From Cryptomeria japonica (Eukaryota; Streptophyta; Pinopsida; Cupressales; Cupressaceae), in NCBI RefSeq assembly GCF_030272615.1, contig NC_081406.1, positions 211,770,997 through 211,828,996 on the forward strand: 58,000 nt of DNA, given 5' to 3'. The position numbers were made by a program, and so were the translations under genes. Under the pieces are notes generated by a model. The model was not told the DNA's origin. It saw nothing but the letters and a program-made list of their open reading frames with translations, and did not search any database. Shown piece by piece: positions 9,559-19,479 of this stretch. How positions within the stretch are numbered: the first letter of the stretch is position 1; every line of letters starts with the position of its first letter.

Positions 9559-10963
9559 TTTGGCATATGATGAATTGGTATGATGATGATGTATGTTGTC
9601 ATTGATGTCAATAAGTGCAAGTGAACCGGTATGAAGATTGGAAGTTGTCATTGATGTTCAAGTAGGAGAACCGGTATTAGGGTTTCACTAAGTATGACTA
9701 CCGGTTGGTAGTCTCAGCTATAGGGTTTCTGGTTTGGCAATCTAGCTTGTGCAATGCAACTGGTGACATTCTGTGATGAGTTAGCTAAGAGATAAGGATG
9801 AGATCGAGATGCCATGTCAATTTTGTGCACGTGAAGGATTTCCTTGAGGATCTTGCATGTGAAGATCAATTGCATTTAATTTCTACCTCAGGAATGAACA
9901 TTCTTCTTAGAGGTATGTGTAGATAGCATGATGAGTTACTGATTTCCATATGCGGTGAAGAATGGACAATGCAAAATGACTTGTGATCTATTTGAGATTG
10001 TTTTATTCTATGCAAGTGTTTTGAACGGTCAGGATTAGACTGCTTCTAATTGTAAACCTAAAATATTTAGGGTTTAGGGTTTATGCTACTGACCTAATTG
10101 TTGTCTATAAGGTCGATGAGTTTTGATATTGTAGTTGTTGGAAAATTTTGTGTTTGTATCCAAGTGATGAGATAATTGCCAAACCAGTGAGTGGAAAACT
10201 GCAGAGTATGATTGCAAAGTAGAGGAGCTGAAAAAGGATCTGCCTTAGCATGTAGTGTTGTTATCAGATCAAAGTTGTACTTGTTGTCCTCTAACCATTT
10301 CAACAGTAGGAAAATCCCTTTACCGGGTATCTTTAACAGGCTTAATGTAAATCCTCTAACCAGGTGACTCAATATCATTGAGTTCTTCAAATCCTCTAGA
10401 AAGGTAACCTTTAACAAGGTTTCAACCTTTAACAGGGTATATAGCCATCCCTTAACTGAGTGATCTTTAATAGGATTGGTTCCTAACAAAACCTCATTGT
10501 AAATTCTTTAACTGGACTAGTGTCCTAACAAAGCGAGCTTCAAAAGAGTTCAAAAAAATTCTTGTGGGTATTCATCCCCACCGTGGTTTTTCCCATTTGG
10601 GTTTCCACATGAAAAATTTGTGTGTCATGAGTTGTGCATTTTTCATGTGATGATTGTGTAGTCTTTGTTTAGGTGAATATGCATTCAAAGCTAATGGTTA
10701 TGTTATTATTGATACAACACATGCATGAGTATATTGGTGAATTAGTTATCAAGTGTTGAATGTTATTTGAAGTATTCAGTTTTACTAGTTTAGCTATCTG
10801 AAGTCTTACTGTGTTTAATTGGTATTGCCATGGTTAAGTTCAGTGATGAAGACTACCAGTTAGCATTGTTTTAACTTGAGAATTTGTTGAGAAGTTTTTT
10901 GTATGTACTGATCCACCCCCCCTCTCAGTACCAATTATGGTATTTGTTCATCATTATTCATCA
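9559..10963 (+). repeat. 5' LTR of C2
   Basis: It matches 15372-16758 from TTGGCATATGATGAA to the end CATCATTATTCATCA. The expected first bases TG are not preserved (the junction reads ATTTGGC instead of TGTTGGC). It contains a series of short degenerate phrases of the form CTTTAACAGGGT/CCTCTAACCAGGTGAC (10300-10500), the CCACCGTGGTTTTTCCCA core (about 10579), and the C-tract CCACCCCCCCTCTCAG near the end (10914-10929). Length about 1405 bp. Confidence 0.9.
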
Positions 10964-10965
10964 AT

Positions 10966-10977
10966 TGGTATCAGAGC
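10966..10977 (+). other. primer binding site, initiator tRNA-Met (C2)
   Basis: TGGTATCAGAGC, a perfect 12-base complement of the initiator tRNA-Met 3' end, two bases after the 5' LTR. The standard plant copia arrangement. Confidence 0.95.
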
Positions 10978-11034
10978 AACTCTAGGTCCTCGGTGATATA
11001 AGCTTAACCGGTTGAGGTAAAAGATCATGCTTTA

Positions 11035-11745
11035 ATGATGAAGAGAGAAGGTCCTAAGTTCAATAGAGATAACTTCAAAATATGGAAGGACATAATGAAG
11101 ATATATATCAAGAGTTTGGGTGCTCAACACTAGAGATATGTTGAGAATGCCTATGTAATCCCCACTCGCACTATAAACAATGATCAAAAAAGAGAGATTC
11201 GAGAAAATGGGCAAGTCATGGAAGCCCTTATTAGCAGCCTGTGCGATATTGAGTTCATTGATGTATAGATAAGGACACTCCTAAGGATGTATGAGACACT
11301 CTAGAAACCATTTATGGTTGTGATGAGCATGTCAAGCAAGCTAAGGAAGAGAGCTTTAGAGGAAAATTTGAAGACATGAGGATGGTTGAAGGAGAGACCA
11401 TTCAACAATATGGCATAAGGATCAAGACTGTGGTTGGAGATATCAAGAACACTGATGGAACAATTGATGATTCCACCATTGTCAGTAAATTTTTGAGATC
11501 ATTGTTACCATTCTATGCAATCAGAGTTGCTGCTATTCAGGAGCTAAGGTCTATCGACAAAACCAAGGTATCCATAGACTCTATCATTGAAAAGTTAACT
11601 ACATATGAGTTGAATAGCTATGATGGCAGTGTTCAGAAGACTGAGTCAACCTTTAGAACATTTGTTGCACCAATCAGAAAAGGAAAAGAAGTACCAGTTA
11701 TGAATCCAGGCAATGCAGAGATATGGATGATGAAGAGATTCTAAT
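11035..11745 (+). pseudogene. copia Gag (UBN2-type) relic (C2)
   Basis: The frame opens at 11035 with MMKREGPKFNRDNFKIWKDI and continues YIKSLGAQ before its first stop near 11131. After stops and a frameshift near 11360 the second part is open: MRMVEGETIQQYGIRIKTVV, IVSKFLRSLLPFYAIRVAAI and DSIIEKLTTYELNSYD. This is the UBN2 Gag pattern as in C1. A further frameshift at about 11735 leads to the zinc-knuckle frame. Confidence 0.87.
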
Positions 11746-12280
11746 GGAGTTTGAATCTCTTATTGCCAAGAGACTTCCAAAAGGTGCCAGAAAATATAGA
11801 GGTAAGCTTCCTTTAAAATATTTTTCCTGCAATAAGATAGGACATATAGCTATTAACTGTCCTAACAATGACAATAAGGATAAACCAGAGAGGTTTAGAA
11901 AGTATAAAGGAGGAGGTAGGAGAAATTTTCTTGTTGCAGTGGATGAAGGTGTTACTGATGAAGAATTTGAGGATGAAGAGAATGAGGACATAGTGTTTGT
12001 AGCTACAAAGGAAGAAGTGTTTGACAAGAAAGCCCGTGTCTCTCGCATTGACAACTATAATGAGTGGATTATTGATAGTGGAGGTGGTGAACACCACATG
12101 ACTGGTGACCGGAGAAATTTTTTGTCTCTGGAAGAATATGATGGAGGTCTAGTCTGGTTTGGCAACGATGCACCATGCTTGGTGAAAGGTAAAGGATCCA
12201 TCTCACTGAATGGAAAGAGAAATGCAGAAAATGTCTACTGGGTAGAAGGTATCAAGCATAACCTTTTGAGTGTTGCTTAG
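11723..12280 (+). pseudogene. copia zinc knuckle and protease (C2)
   Basis: KYFSCNKIGHIAINCP is the zinc knuckle, but the first Cys of CX2CX4HX4C is Tyr. An acidic linker follows (DEEFEDEENEDIVFVATKEE), then protease EWIIDSGGGEHHMTGDRRNF. The DSG active site is kept, though the usual DSGCSHHM is altered to DSGGGEHHM. Then LVWFGNDAPCLVKGKGSI and YWVEGIKHNLLSVA to a stop at 12280. This 185-codon stretch is the longest open part of C2. Confidence 0.88.
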
Positions 12281-13300
12281 CTAAATGATAAAGGACTCAT
12301 TCTAGAGTTAAAAGGTGGAGTCTGTAGTATAATTGGAAAGAGTGGTGAACTTATTGCCACTGGTAAGTAAACCAGAGGTAACTTGTTTCAGTTGAATGCT
12401 AAGATTAGTCAATGTCTAATGGCAAAGTTTGAGACAATTGGATATGGCATAGGAGACTTTGTCATATAAACTTTGACAATATTGTAAAAGCCAATAAGAT
12501 CAAGGTAGTAAGAGGATTGCCTTTGCTGAACAAACCGGAGAATTCTTTGTGCAGAGAATGCCAACTTGGGAAGATATCTTCCTCAACTTTCAAAGGTAAG
12601 TCTTTTTCATAAGAGAACTTACTTGATCTTGTGCACATCAATCTGTGTGGTCCAATGAAAACTAGAAGTATTTAGTGAGATAGGTATTTCATGAAATACA
12701 AGTCTGAGGCATTTGGAAAGTTCAAAGCCTTTAGAGCATTGGTAGAGAAGGAAAGTGGTCAAAGGATAAAATGCCTAAGAACTAATCAAGAAGGTGAATT
12801 CACTTATGATGAATTCAACAAGTACTGTGAAGAGAATGGTATCAAGAGGCAATTGTTTTCCCTAAGGACACCACAACAAAATGTCATAGAAGAAAGGAAT
12901 AATAGGACTGTAGTTGAAGCGGCCAGGACAATGCTAATCTAAGGAAAGGTTGCTCACACTTTTTGGAGAGAAGCGGTGAGCACTGCAGTCTATACTATGA
13001 ACTGGGTACTCATCAAGAAAGGTAAAGATAAAACCCCTTATGAGTACTGGACCGGGAAGACTCTCACTATGAGTTATTTTAAAGTATTTGGCAGTACATG
13101 TTATATCAAGAGAGGTGAGCATCTAAGCAAGTTTGATGCTAAATATGATGAAGGAATATTTTTGGGATATTCCACTAAGAGAAAAGCTCTCAAGTGCTAC
13201 AACAATAGGACTCGAAAAATTGTTGAGAGTATCAATGTCAAGGTTGATGAATCCCCTGACGAGCTCGAGGAAACCTACAGCAAGCAAGTGGAAAATGAAC
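12281..13300 (+). pseudogene. copia integrase (C2)
   Basis: The first part (12281-12660) retains the pre-integrase phrase and CRECQLGKISSSTF (zinc region) but has stops. At 12660-12700 the segment that normally carries the first catalytic Asp (LLIDDYSR) is deleted: the sequence passes directly from RYFM to KYKSEAFGKF. The second Asp position reads CLRTNQEGEF (Asp to Asn). The Glu-region phrase TPQQNVIEERNNRTVVEAAR remains. The C-terminal part (GKTLTMSYFKVFGSTCYIKR, then FDAKYDEGIFLGYSTKRKAL) is well kept. Catalysis is impossible. Confidence 0.87.
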
Positions 13301-14510
13301 CAGGTGTAGCCTTCTGGGAACTAGTTAAGAAAGAAATAAGAAAATACCTCAGTGTTCCTATACTAGTAGAAGTTGGAGTAGGTGAAGAAGAAGATGGAGA
13401 AGAAGAAGAAGAGGAGGAAAAGCAAGCAAAACTAGCTAGAGTCATTCGTAGATATGTGAAACTACATCATGATCTGAAGAAGGTCATAAGAGATAAAGAT
13501 GCAAGGATACTCACAAGAAGAAAGGTGAAACAAAACTCTTGCATGATTTCTAAATTTGAGCCTAAGACCACTACAGAGGCACTTACAAATGATGATTGGA
13601 CTAAGGCAATGGAAAAGGAGATGGACTAGATAGAAAAGAATGCAACATGGTCTTTGGTACCCAGACCGGAACACAAGAATGTCATAGATACCAAATGGGT
13701 GTTCAGGAATAAGCTGAATGAAGAAGGCACAGTTGTAAGGAACAAGGCAAGACCTGTATGCAAGGGATATGCTCAGGAAGAGGGAGAAGACTATGGAGAA
13801 ACCTTTGTCCCAGTGGCTAGACTAGAAGGTGTTTGAATGCTACTTGCATTTGCAAAATTTAAGGGATTCAAGGTATATGAGATGGATGTGAAGTCTGTGT
13901 TCTTGAATGGAATCCTAGAAGAGGAAGTGTATATTGAGCAACCGGATGGGTTTTCCTTATCAGAAGATAGTAACATGGTGTGTAGATTACACAAGGCCCT
14001 ATATGGATTGAAACAAGCACCAAGGGCATGGTATGAATGGTTACACTCTCATCTTGTGAAGATAGGATTTCAGAGAACAAGTGAGGACAACAACATCTAC
14101 CTAGAATCTGAAGGTGATCAGATTCTAATCTGTGAAGTGTTTGTAGATGACATAATATTTGGAGGAGATGATGAAATGATCCATGCATTTGCAGATGAAA
14201 TGAAGAAAGAGTTTGAGATGTCTATGATTGGAGAGATAAAGTTCTTCATTGGTCTACAAATTCAATAAATGAAAGATGGTATCTTTATTACCCAGTCCAA
14301 GTATGTCAAAGAGGTATTCAAGACCTTTAACATGGAGGAGAGCAAACTGGTTGGTACACCAATGGTGACCAGCTACAAATTGACCAAGGAAGATGATTTC
14401 GGGTTGGTGAATGAGAAGGAGTGCCGGTCAATGATCAGTAAGCTACACTATGTGGTACACAACAGACTGGATATTACTCATGCAGTGGGCATTGTGGCCC
14501 ATTTTTAGAA
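13301..14510 (+). pseudogene. copia reverse transcriptase (C2)
   Basis: After an acidic low-complexity linker (GEEEDGEEEEEEEKQ, about 13381-13425), RT blocks follow: TKWVFRNKLNEEGTVVRNKA, RPVCKGYAQEEGEDYGETF, VYEMDVKSVFLNGILEEEVY, LHKALYGLKQAPRAWYEW and the active-site box EVFVDDIIFGGDDE at about 14135-14170. It ends MIGEIKFFIGLQIQ, then KYVKEVFKTFNMEESKLVGT. In-frame stops at 13627, 13834 and 14266 separate otherwise good open segments. The RT motif itself is intact. Confidence 0.9.
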
Positions 14511-15092
14511 GAATCCAAGAGAATCCCACTTGGTAGCAATCAAGAGGATTCTTAGATACCTGAAAGGGACAATTGATTATGGATTGTGGTATCCATACAA
14601 TGGTGATTTTAATCTCAAAGTATTACCAATGTAGATTGGGTAGGTAATATGGACGACCGAAAGAGCACAACCAGTGGAGTGTTCTTTCTTGGTGGAAAAC
14701 TAGATTCATGGACGAGTTAGAAGTAGAGCCGTATTTTCCAATCTACAACTAAAGTGGAGTATGTGGCAGCATTTATTAACCACACTCAAGCAATCTGAAT
14801 GAAACATGTATTGGATGGTTTCAAAGTACCTATATCTGAATCGGTGAGTACATTTTGTGACAACATAAGTGCAATAAATATTTCCAAGAATCCAGTATTG
14901 CATGCCAGAACTAAGCACATTGAGCTCAAGTATCATTTCTTGAGAGAGAAGGTTCAAAACAAAGAGGTTGTATTAGAACATGTTTCTAGGAAGGAGCAAC
15001 TAGTAGACATATTCACTAAGCCCTTACCGAAGACTACATTTACCTATTTGAGAGGTGAATTAGGGGTTCTTCCCCTTCATGAAGTAAATTAA
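14511..15092 (+). pseudogene. copia RNase H (C2)
   Basis: The first half (14511-14790) is shifted but recognisable from AIKRILRYLKGTIDYGLWY and the phrase around GNMDDRKSTTSGVFFLGGK. The second half is open: FCDNISAINISKNPVLHART, KHIELKYHFLREKVQNKEVV and KEQLVDIFTKPLPK, the usual copia RNase H end, with a stop at 15090. It degrades the RNA strand during reverse transcription in active elements. Confidence 0.87.
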
Positions 15093-15358
15093 AAATGTCT
15101 ACTCCATATCAGTCAGGTACTACAATGTCAAATATTTCAGGATTGATGTGTTGAAGGATGCTACTCCATAGGGGGAGCAACATAGTGGAGAATGGAAGCT
15201 TGTGCCTCAATTTTGGGATTGTTGTCAAAGGGGGAGAAGATATATGATGATGTATGATATGAGAGAAGATATAGATGATGTATGATATGGGAGAAGATAT
15301 CTGATGCTGAAGATATATGTTATAGTTGCAATGCTACACTAAGTATTACCATCAATGC

Positions 15359-15371
15359 CAAAGGGAGAGAT
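15359..15371 (+). other. polypurine tract of C2
   Basis: CAAAGGGAGAGAT lies directly before the 3' LTR start TGTTGGCATATG. This purine run primes plus-strand synthesis. C3 has the counterpart CAAAGGAGGAGAT at 50418-50430. Confidence 0.85.
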
Positions 15372-16758
15372 TGTTGGCATATGATGAACTGATATGATGA
15401 TAATGTATGTTGTCATTGATGTCAATAAGTGCAGGTGAACCAGTATGAAGATTGGAAGAAGTTGTCATTGATGTTCAAGTAGGAGAACCGGTATTAGGGT
15501 TTCACTAAGTGTGACTACCGGTTGGTAGTCTCAGCTCTAGGGTTTTCGGTTTGGAAATCTAGCTTGTGCGATGCAACTAGTGACATTCTGTGATGAGTTA
15601 GCTAAGAGATAAGGATGAGATCGAGATTCCATGTCATTTTTGTGCACGTGAAGGATTTCCTTGAGGATCTTGCATGTGAAGATTGATTGCATTAAATGTC
15701 TACCTCGAGAATGAACATTCTTCTTAGTGGTATGTGTAGAGAGCATGATGAGGTACTGATTTCCATATGCGGTGAAGAATGGATGATGCAGAATGACTTG
15801 TGATCTATTTGAGATTGTTTTATTCTATGCAAGTGTTTTGAAAGGTCGGGATTAGATCGCTTGTAATTGTAAACCTAAAATATTTAGGGTTTAGGGTTTA
15901 TGCTACTGACCTAATTGTTGTCTATAAGGTCGATGAGTTTTGATATTGTATTTGTTGGAAAATATTGTGTTTGTATCCGAGTGATGAGATACTTTCCAAA
16001 CCAGTGAGTGGAAAACTGTAGAGTGTGATTGCAGAGTAGAGGAGCTAAAAAGGATTTGTCTTAGCATGTAGTGTTGTTATCAAATCAGAGCTTTACCTAT
16101 TGTCTTCTAACCATTTCAATAGTAGGAAAATCCCTTTACCAGGTACCTTTAACAGGCTTATTGCAAATCCTCTAACCAGGTGACTCAAGATCATTGAGTT
16201 CTTCAAATCCTCTAGAAAGGTAACCTTTAACAGGGTATATAGCCATCCCTTAACCGGGTGATCTTTAATAGGATCAGTTCCTAACAGAACCTTATTGTAA
16301 AATATTTAACCAGACTAGGCTCCTAATAGAGAGAGCTTCAAAAGAGTTCAAAAACAAGCTTGTGGGTATTCATCCCCACCATGGTTTTTCCCATTTGGGT
16401 TTCCACGTGAAAAATCTATGTGTCATGAGTTGTGCATTTTTCATGTGATGATTGTGCAGTCTTTGTTTAGGTGAATATGCATTCAAAGCTAATGGTTATG
16501 TTATTATTGATACAACACATGCATGAGTATATTGGTGAAGTGGTTATCAAGTGTTGAATGTTATTTGAAGTATTCAGTTTTACTGGTTTAGCTGTTTGAA
16601 GTCTTACTGTGTTTAACTGGTATTGCCATGGTTAAGTTCAATTATGAAGACAACTGGTTAGCATTGTTTTAACTTGAGAGGTTTTTTATATATACCGATT
16701 CACCCCCCCCCCCCTCTCAGTACCGATTAGGGTATTTGTTGTTCATCATTATTCATCA
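15372..16758 (+). repeat. 3' LTR of C2
   Basis: It starts TGTTGGCATATGATGAACTG and ends CATCATTATTCATCA, 1387 bp. It has the same internal landmarks as the 5' LTR: TTTAACAGGGT phrases at about 16100-16320, the CCATGGTTTTTCCC core at 16380-16393, and an expanded C-run (CACCCCCCCCCCCCCTCTCAG, 16701-16720 region). The three TTTAGGG-like units at about 15882-15900 also occur at 10062-10082 in the 5' LTR. The next bases are TAACC. Confidence 0.92.
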
Positions 16759-17299
16759 TAACCATCCATCGTATAAGTTTGATCAAGCATAACATTCATA
16801 ATCATCATTTACATTTTAAATCATTAAACTTGAAATCAAATACATTTCATGTAGATCATTTGCATTTCAAATCATCATATGCATACACATAAACAATAAA
16901 AAAATCACCATTCATATGTAATTATTAGAAGCATTTTCATAGATCATTGCATTTGCATCATTTAATTTGAGCATTATAGAATCATTTTCATTTGCATCCA
17001 TGATCAACAAAATCAAAAATTAAATGCATTTTCATTTCATCATCATTATCATCATATAGAACATCATCATTATGAAAATAAAGAAAAAGAAGATCATCAT
17101 AACATCATCCATCTAATTAATACATGAATCATGAAGTATATAGATCATCATCAAAGTAGTATGCATAATAAATCATAGAGCATCATCATCATATAGAGTC
17201 CATGTCTGCATATAGATCATCATAAAACAATAAAAAGTCCAAGTATACAATGATATCAAATCAATAATAAATTACAGTGCCTCATCAATATAAATCACG
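16759..17299 (+). other. AT-rich T1 sequence between C2 and the PMD frame
   Basis: Low-complexity DNA made of ATCATCAT/CATTTGCATTT words with no open frame of note. Composition matches 8560-8745 on the other side of C2. I see no promoter, gene or RNA signal in it. Confidence 0.5.
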
Positions 17300-18313
17300 T
17301 CTACAAGTCAAGGTTGTCTTGTTCCACTACCACCTAACTATATCTGTCTCTATGGTTGTGGGTGAGAAGATCCTCCTGATGGTTGTCCCTCCTAATATCC
17401 ACTCATCTGAGGAGGTCCCATGAACACACCACTATTGGTAGCCATCCTCACAGTAGTCTGATAGCTCCCTTCTCTCAAGCTCTGTGAGACTAAATCCTCA
17501 TATAGTCATCGCCAGTGTGTTGTCTCCTTCCCAGCTCGAAATAATGCTCTGACAGTATTAGCTAAGAGAGTGCCAGATCCAACCTACTGAATATGATCAA
17601 GCAAGGCTTGAGTATCCTATTGTCTCCTAGAAGCCCTGTCTCTCTCTGTCATAAGTGTCTACACCTATGCCCTAAGCTAATCTATCTATGCTCTAAGATC
17701 ATCCAAGGTCTCATGCTCTGGCACATCCCGTTGAGGTGAATCCTACATCCCCGCATCTCCTTCCTCTCCACCTGCTAGAATATCAACCCAGGTAGCCCTC
17801 AAGACCCGTCATATAATGAGAGGAACATGATCCTCTAAGTCCTCCACCTCGACCCGTCCACCATGAGCTGCAATAACCCTAAGATCCAACCGAATCTGAC
17901 CAAAATCAATTCCTCTCCCTTGACCCCCTATCCAATCTAGTATTACTGCCTCCACCTGGAGAAGGTAATCCTCTCACTACTCTCATCCCTACCCTACATG
18001 TATCCCTTCCATGGGAAGTGGTATCCCAACCCTGCCAATCAGTCCAAAAGGTCCTCCACAAACTCTCAATCAACCTTCTCTCCACCCAGGCGTCCTACTG
18101 CCTCCATCTCCTCCCTCATCCCACTCATCTCTGGCCTCTCGAGAAGCTCTAAGCTCTCGCCTCCATCTCCATCTCCTAATGATGGATCATTTGAATCATC
18201 CTCCTCATCTCATGAGTTGGGAGGAGGGTCTCCTAGATTAGTGATACGAGGAAAAGGGTGTGCAAGCATGTATTGAGTATAATCTGCAGTGACCTCGGGA
18301 TCCAAAATGTGTA
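17300..18313 (-). pseudogene. C-terminal part of antisense plant mobile domain (PMD) frame in T1
   Basis: Read on the minus strand from 18313, the frame gives RLHILDPEVTADYTQYMLAH and PFPRITNLGDPPPNS, matching the tail of PMD proteins (a WYx-like region followed by an acidic/proline-rich linker), then stops and shifts. The segment directly continues the PMD frame at 27296-28390 once N1 and one copy of its target duplication are removed, with no change of frame across the join. It lies antisense to T1 pol. PMD proteins (MAIN/MAIL family) occur both as plant genes and as cargo in transposons. Low-quality coding beyond about 18000. Confidence 0.6.
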
Positions 18314-18318
18314 ATCTC
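18314..18318. repeat. target site duplication of N1, left copy (ATCTC)
   Basis: ATCTC directly left of the N1 LTR, identical to 27296-27300 at the right end. Confidence 0.9.
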
Positions 18319-19465
18319 TATGTGTGTGAAAAGTGGACTTGTATTTGTATCTGGAATACACAACACGTCAATCAAGTCATTACATACATGGTTAGACAGA
18401 TATAAATATGAATATGAAAACCATAACAAATTGACCCATTGCCTTCTAAAAGATGTAAGTATAAGATTGCTCTCATATTTGTATAAGCAATCCAGTGACT
18501 AGACAACACCAAGACGAAGGATTTTAATCTATATGAGCATGATATTAATGCTAGATGGATGCAAGATTAATCTAACAAGATTTAAGCAATAAATGAGATA
18601 AATGATCTAAATATGTACGCGATATTCTCAATGAACCTAGAGAAAAATCAGCATAATAACAATATATTCTCCAATATTTTTGAATGAGAGATGAGAGCCT
18701 GAATTTATAGAAAATTCAGAAAGAAACCAAAGGCCGAGATCAAATTATGATGAGCGGTCAATATTTTCGAAGAGGAAGCACAATCCAGGTGAATTGATGT
18801 GATTGGATGCTTTTCTCAGTTTTAAAGGAAATTGAACTAAAATTAAGATAAAATCAAGAAAAAACTGATTTATTCTCTATTTCATTCAATTTTAATATTT
18901 AATTATTTTAATCGCTTTCTTTGAGATTATCTATCAATTTTTAATTTGTTTTTCAAGATTATCTCCAATTGATTTCTTTTCTCAAAATTTTAATTCTTTT
19001 TTGGTCAATTAATTCCTTTTTTGATTTATTTCCATTTTTTAAGATTTGTGCTCATAATTTCCAATTGCTCTTTCTTGATTTGTTTCCTTTTTTGAAGATT
19101 TGTGGCAAATTGATTTATTTTCAAATTAATTCCTCTTTTTTGAAGATTTGTGGCAAATTGATTTATTTTCAAATTAATTCCTCTTTTTGATGATTTAATG
19201 GCAAATTGATTTATTTAATTAAATATGCAAAGGATATTTAATTAAAATAAATAAGATAATTGTTTAAAATGATTTACTTGGAATGATTCAATTAATTAAA
19301 TAAATATTTAATTAATATTGAGTTATTAATTTTGCCATGTGACATTTGATGATTTTAGAATTAATTGTGTGCTCAAGATTTATTTGATTGCCTTCGGTTA
19401 GGACCTTAGTGATATTGTCAAGATTAGGGGCCCATGGTTTAGATGACTATTTTTAGGGTATTACA
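18319..19465 (-). repeat. 3' LTR of N1 (left)
   Basis: In plus-strand reading it begins TATGTGTGTGAAAAGTGG (the second base mutated from the expected TGTG) and ends TTTTTAGGGTATTACA; 1147 bp. It is longer than its partner (1012 bp), partly because it holds extra copies of a 48-bp unit (TGAAGATTTGTGGCAAATTG core) at about 19088-19190. Elsewhere the LTRs differ by about 15 of the first 190 bases and much less after that. Confidence 0.9.
19088..19190. repeat. 48-bp tandem units in the left LTR of N1
   Basis: The unit TTTTTTGAAGATTTGTGG followed by CAAATTGATTTATTTTC and AAATTAATTCCTC starts at 19088 and 19136, followed by a partial third copy. The right LTR has only one related copy (about 26967-27020), so the array changed after insertion. 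Confidence 0.75.
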
Positions 19466-19479
19466 TTTGCCCCTCTTTG
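19466..19479 (-). other. polypurine tract of N1
   Basis: On the minus strand CAAAGAGGGGCAAA directly precedes the LTR start TGTAATACCC. The same tract precedes the 3' LTRs of T3 (34459-34473) and T1 (29578-29592). Confidence 0.88.

Larger units (their letters stand above)
9559..16758 (+). mobile_element. complete but dead Ty1/copia element C2
   Basis: Two LTRs (9559-10963, 15372-16758) flank a 4.4-kb interior with initiator-Met primer site, gag, protease, integrase, RT, RNase H and a PPT in copia order. Comparing the first ~380 aligned LTR bases by eye gives roughly 23 substitutions (about 6%), so it is an old insertion. Every domain carries stops or frameshifts. No clear target duplication was found (TAACC follows the right LTR), because the left LTR start is disturbed by the abutting solo LTR. 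Confidence 0.92.

Noticed and set aside
10062-10082. Telomere-like TTTAGGG repeats
   Set aside because: Two to three units only, and the same run recurs at 15882-15900 in the other LTR of C2, so it is ordinary LTR sequence and not an interstitial telomere.
17998-18276. Plus-strand frames rich in Ser/Pro
   Set aside because: They are on the opposite strand of the PMD tail, where the minus-strand reading gives recognisable PMD sequence; a shadow of an acidic/Glu-rich stretch.
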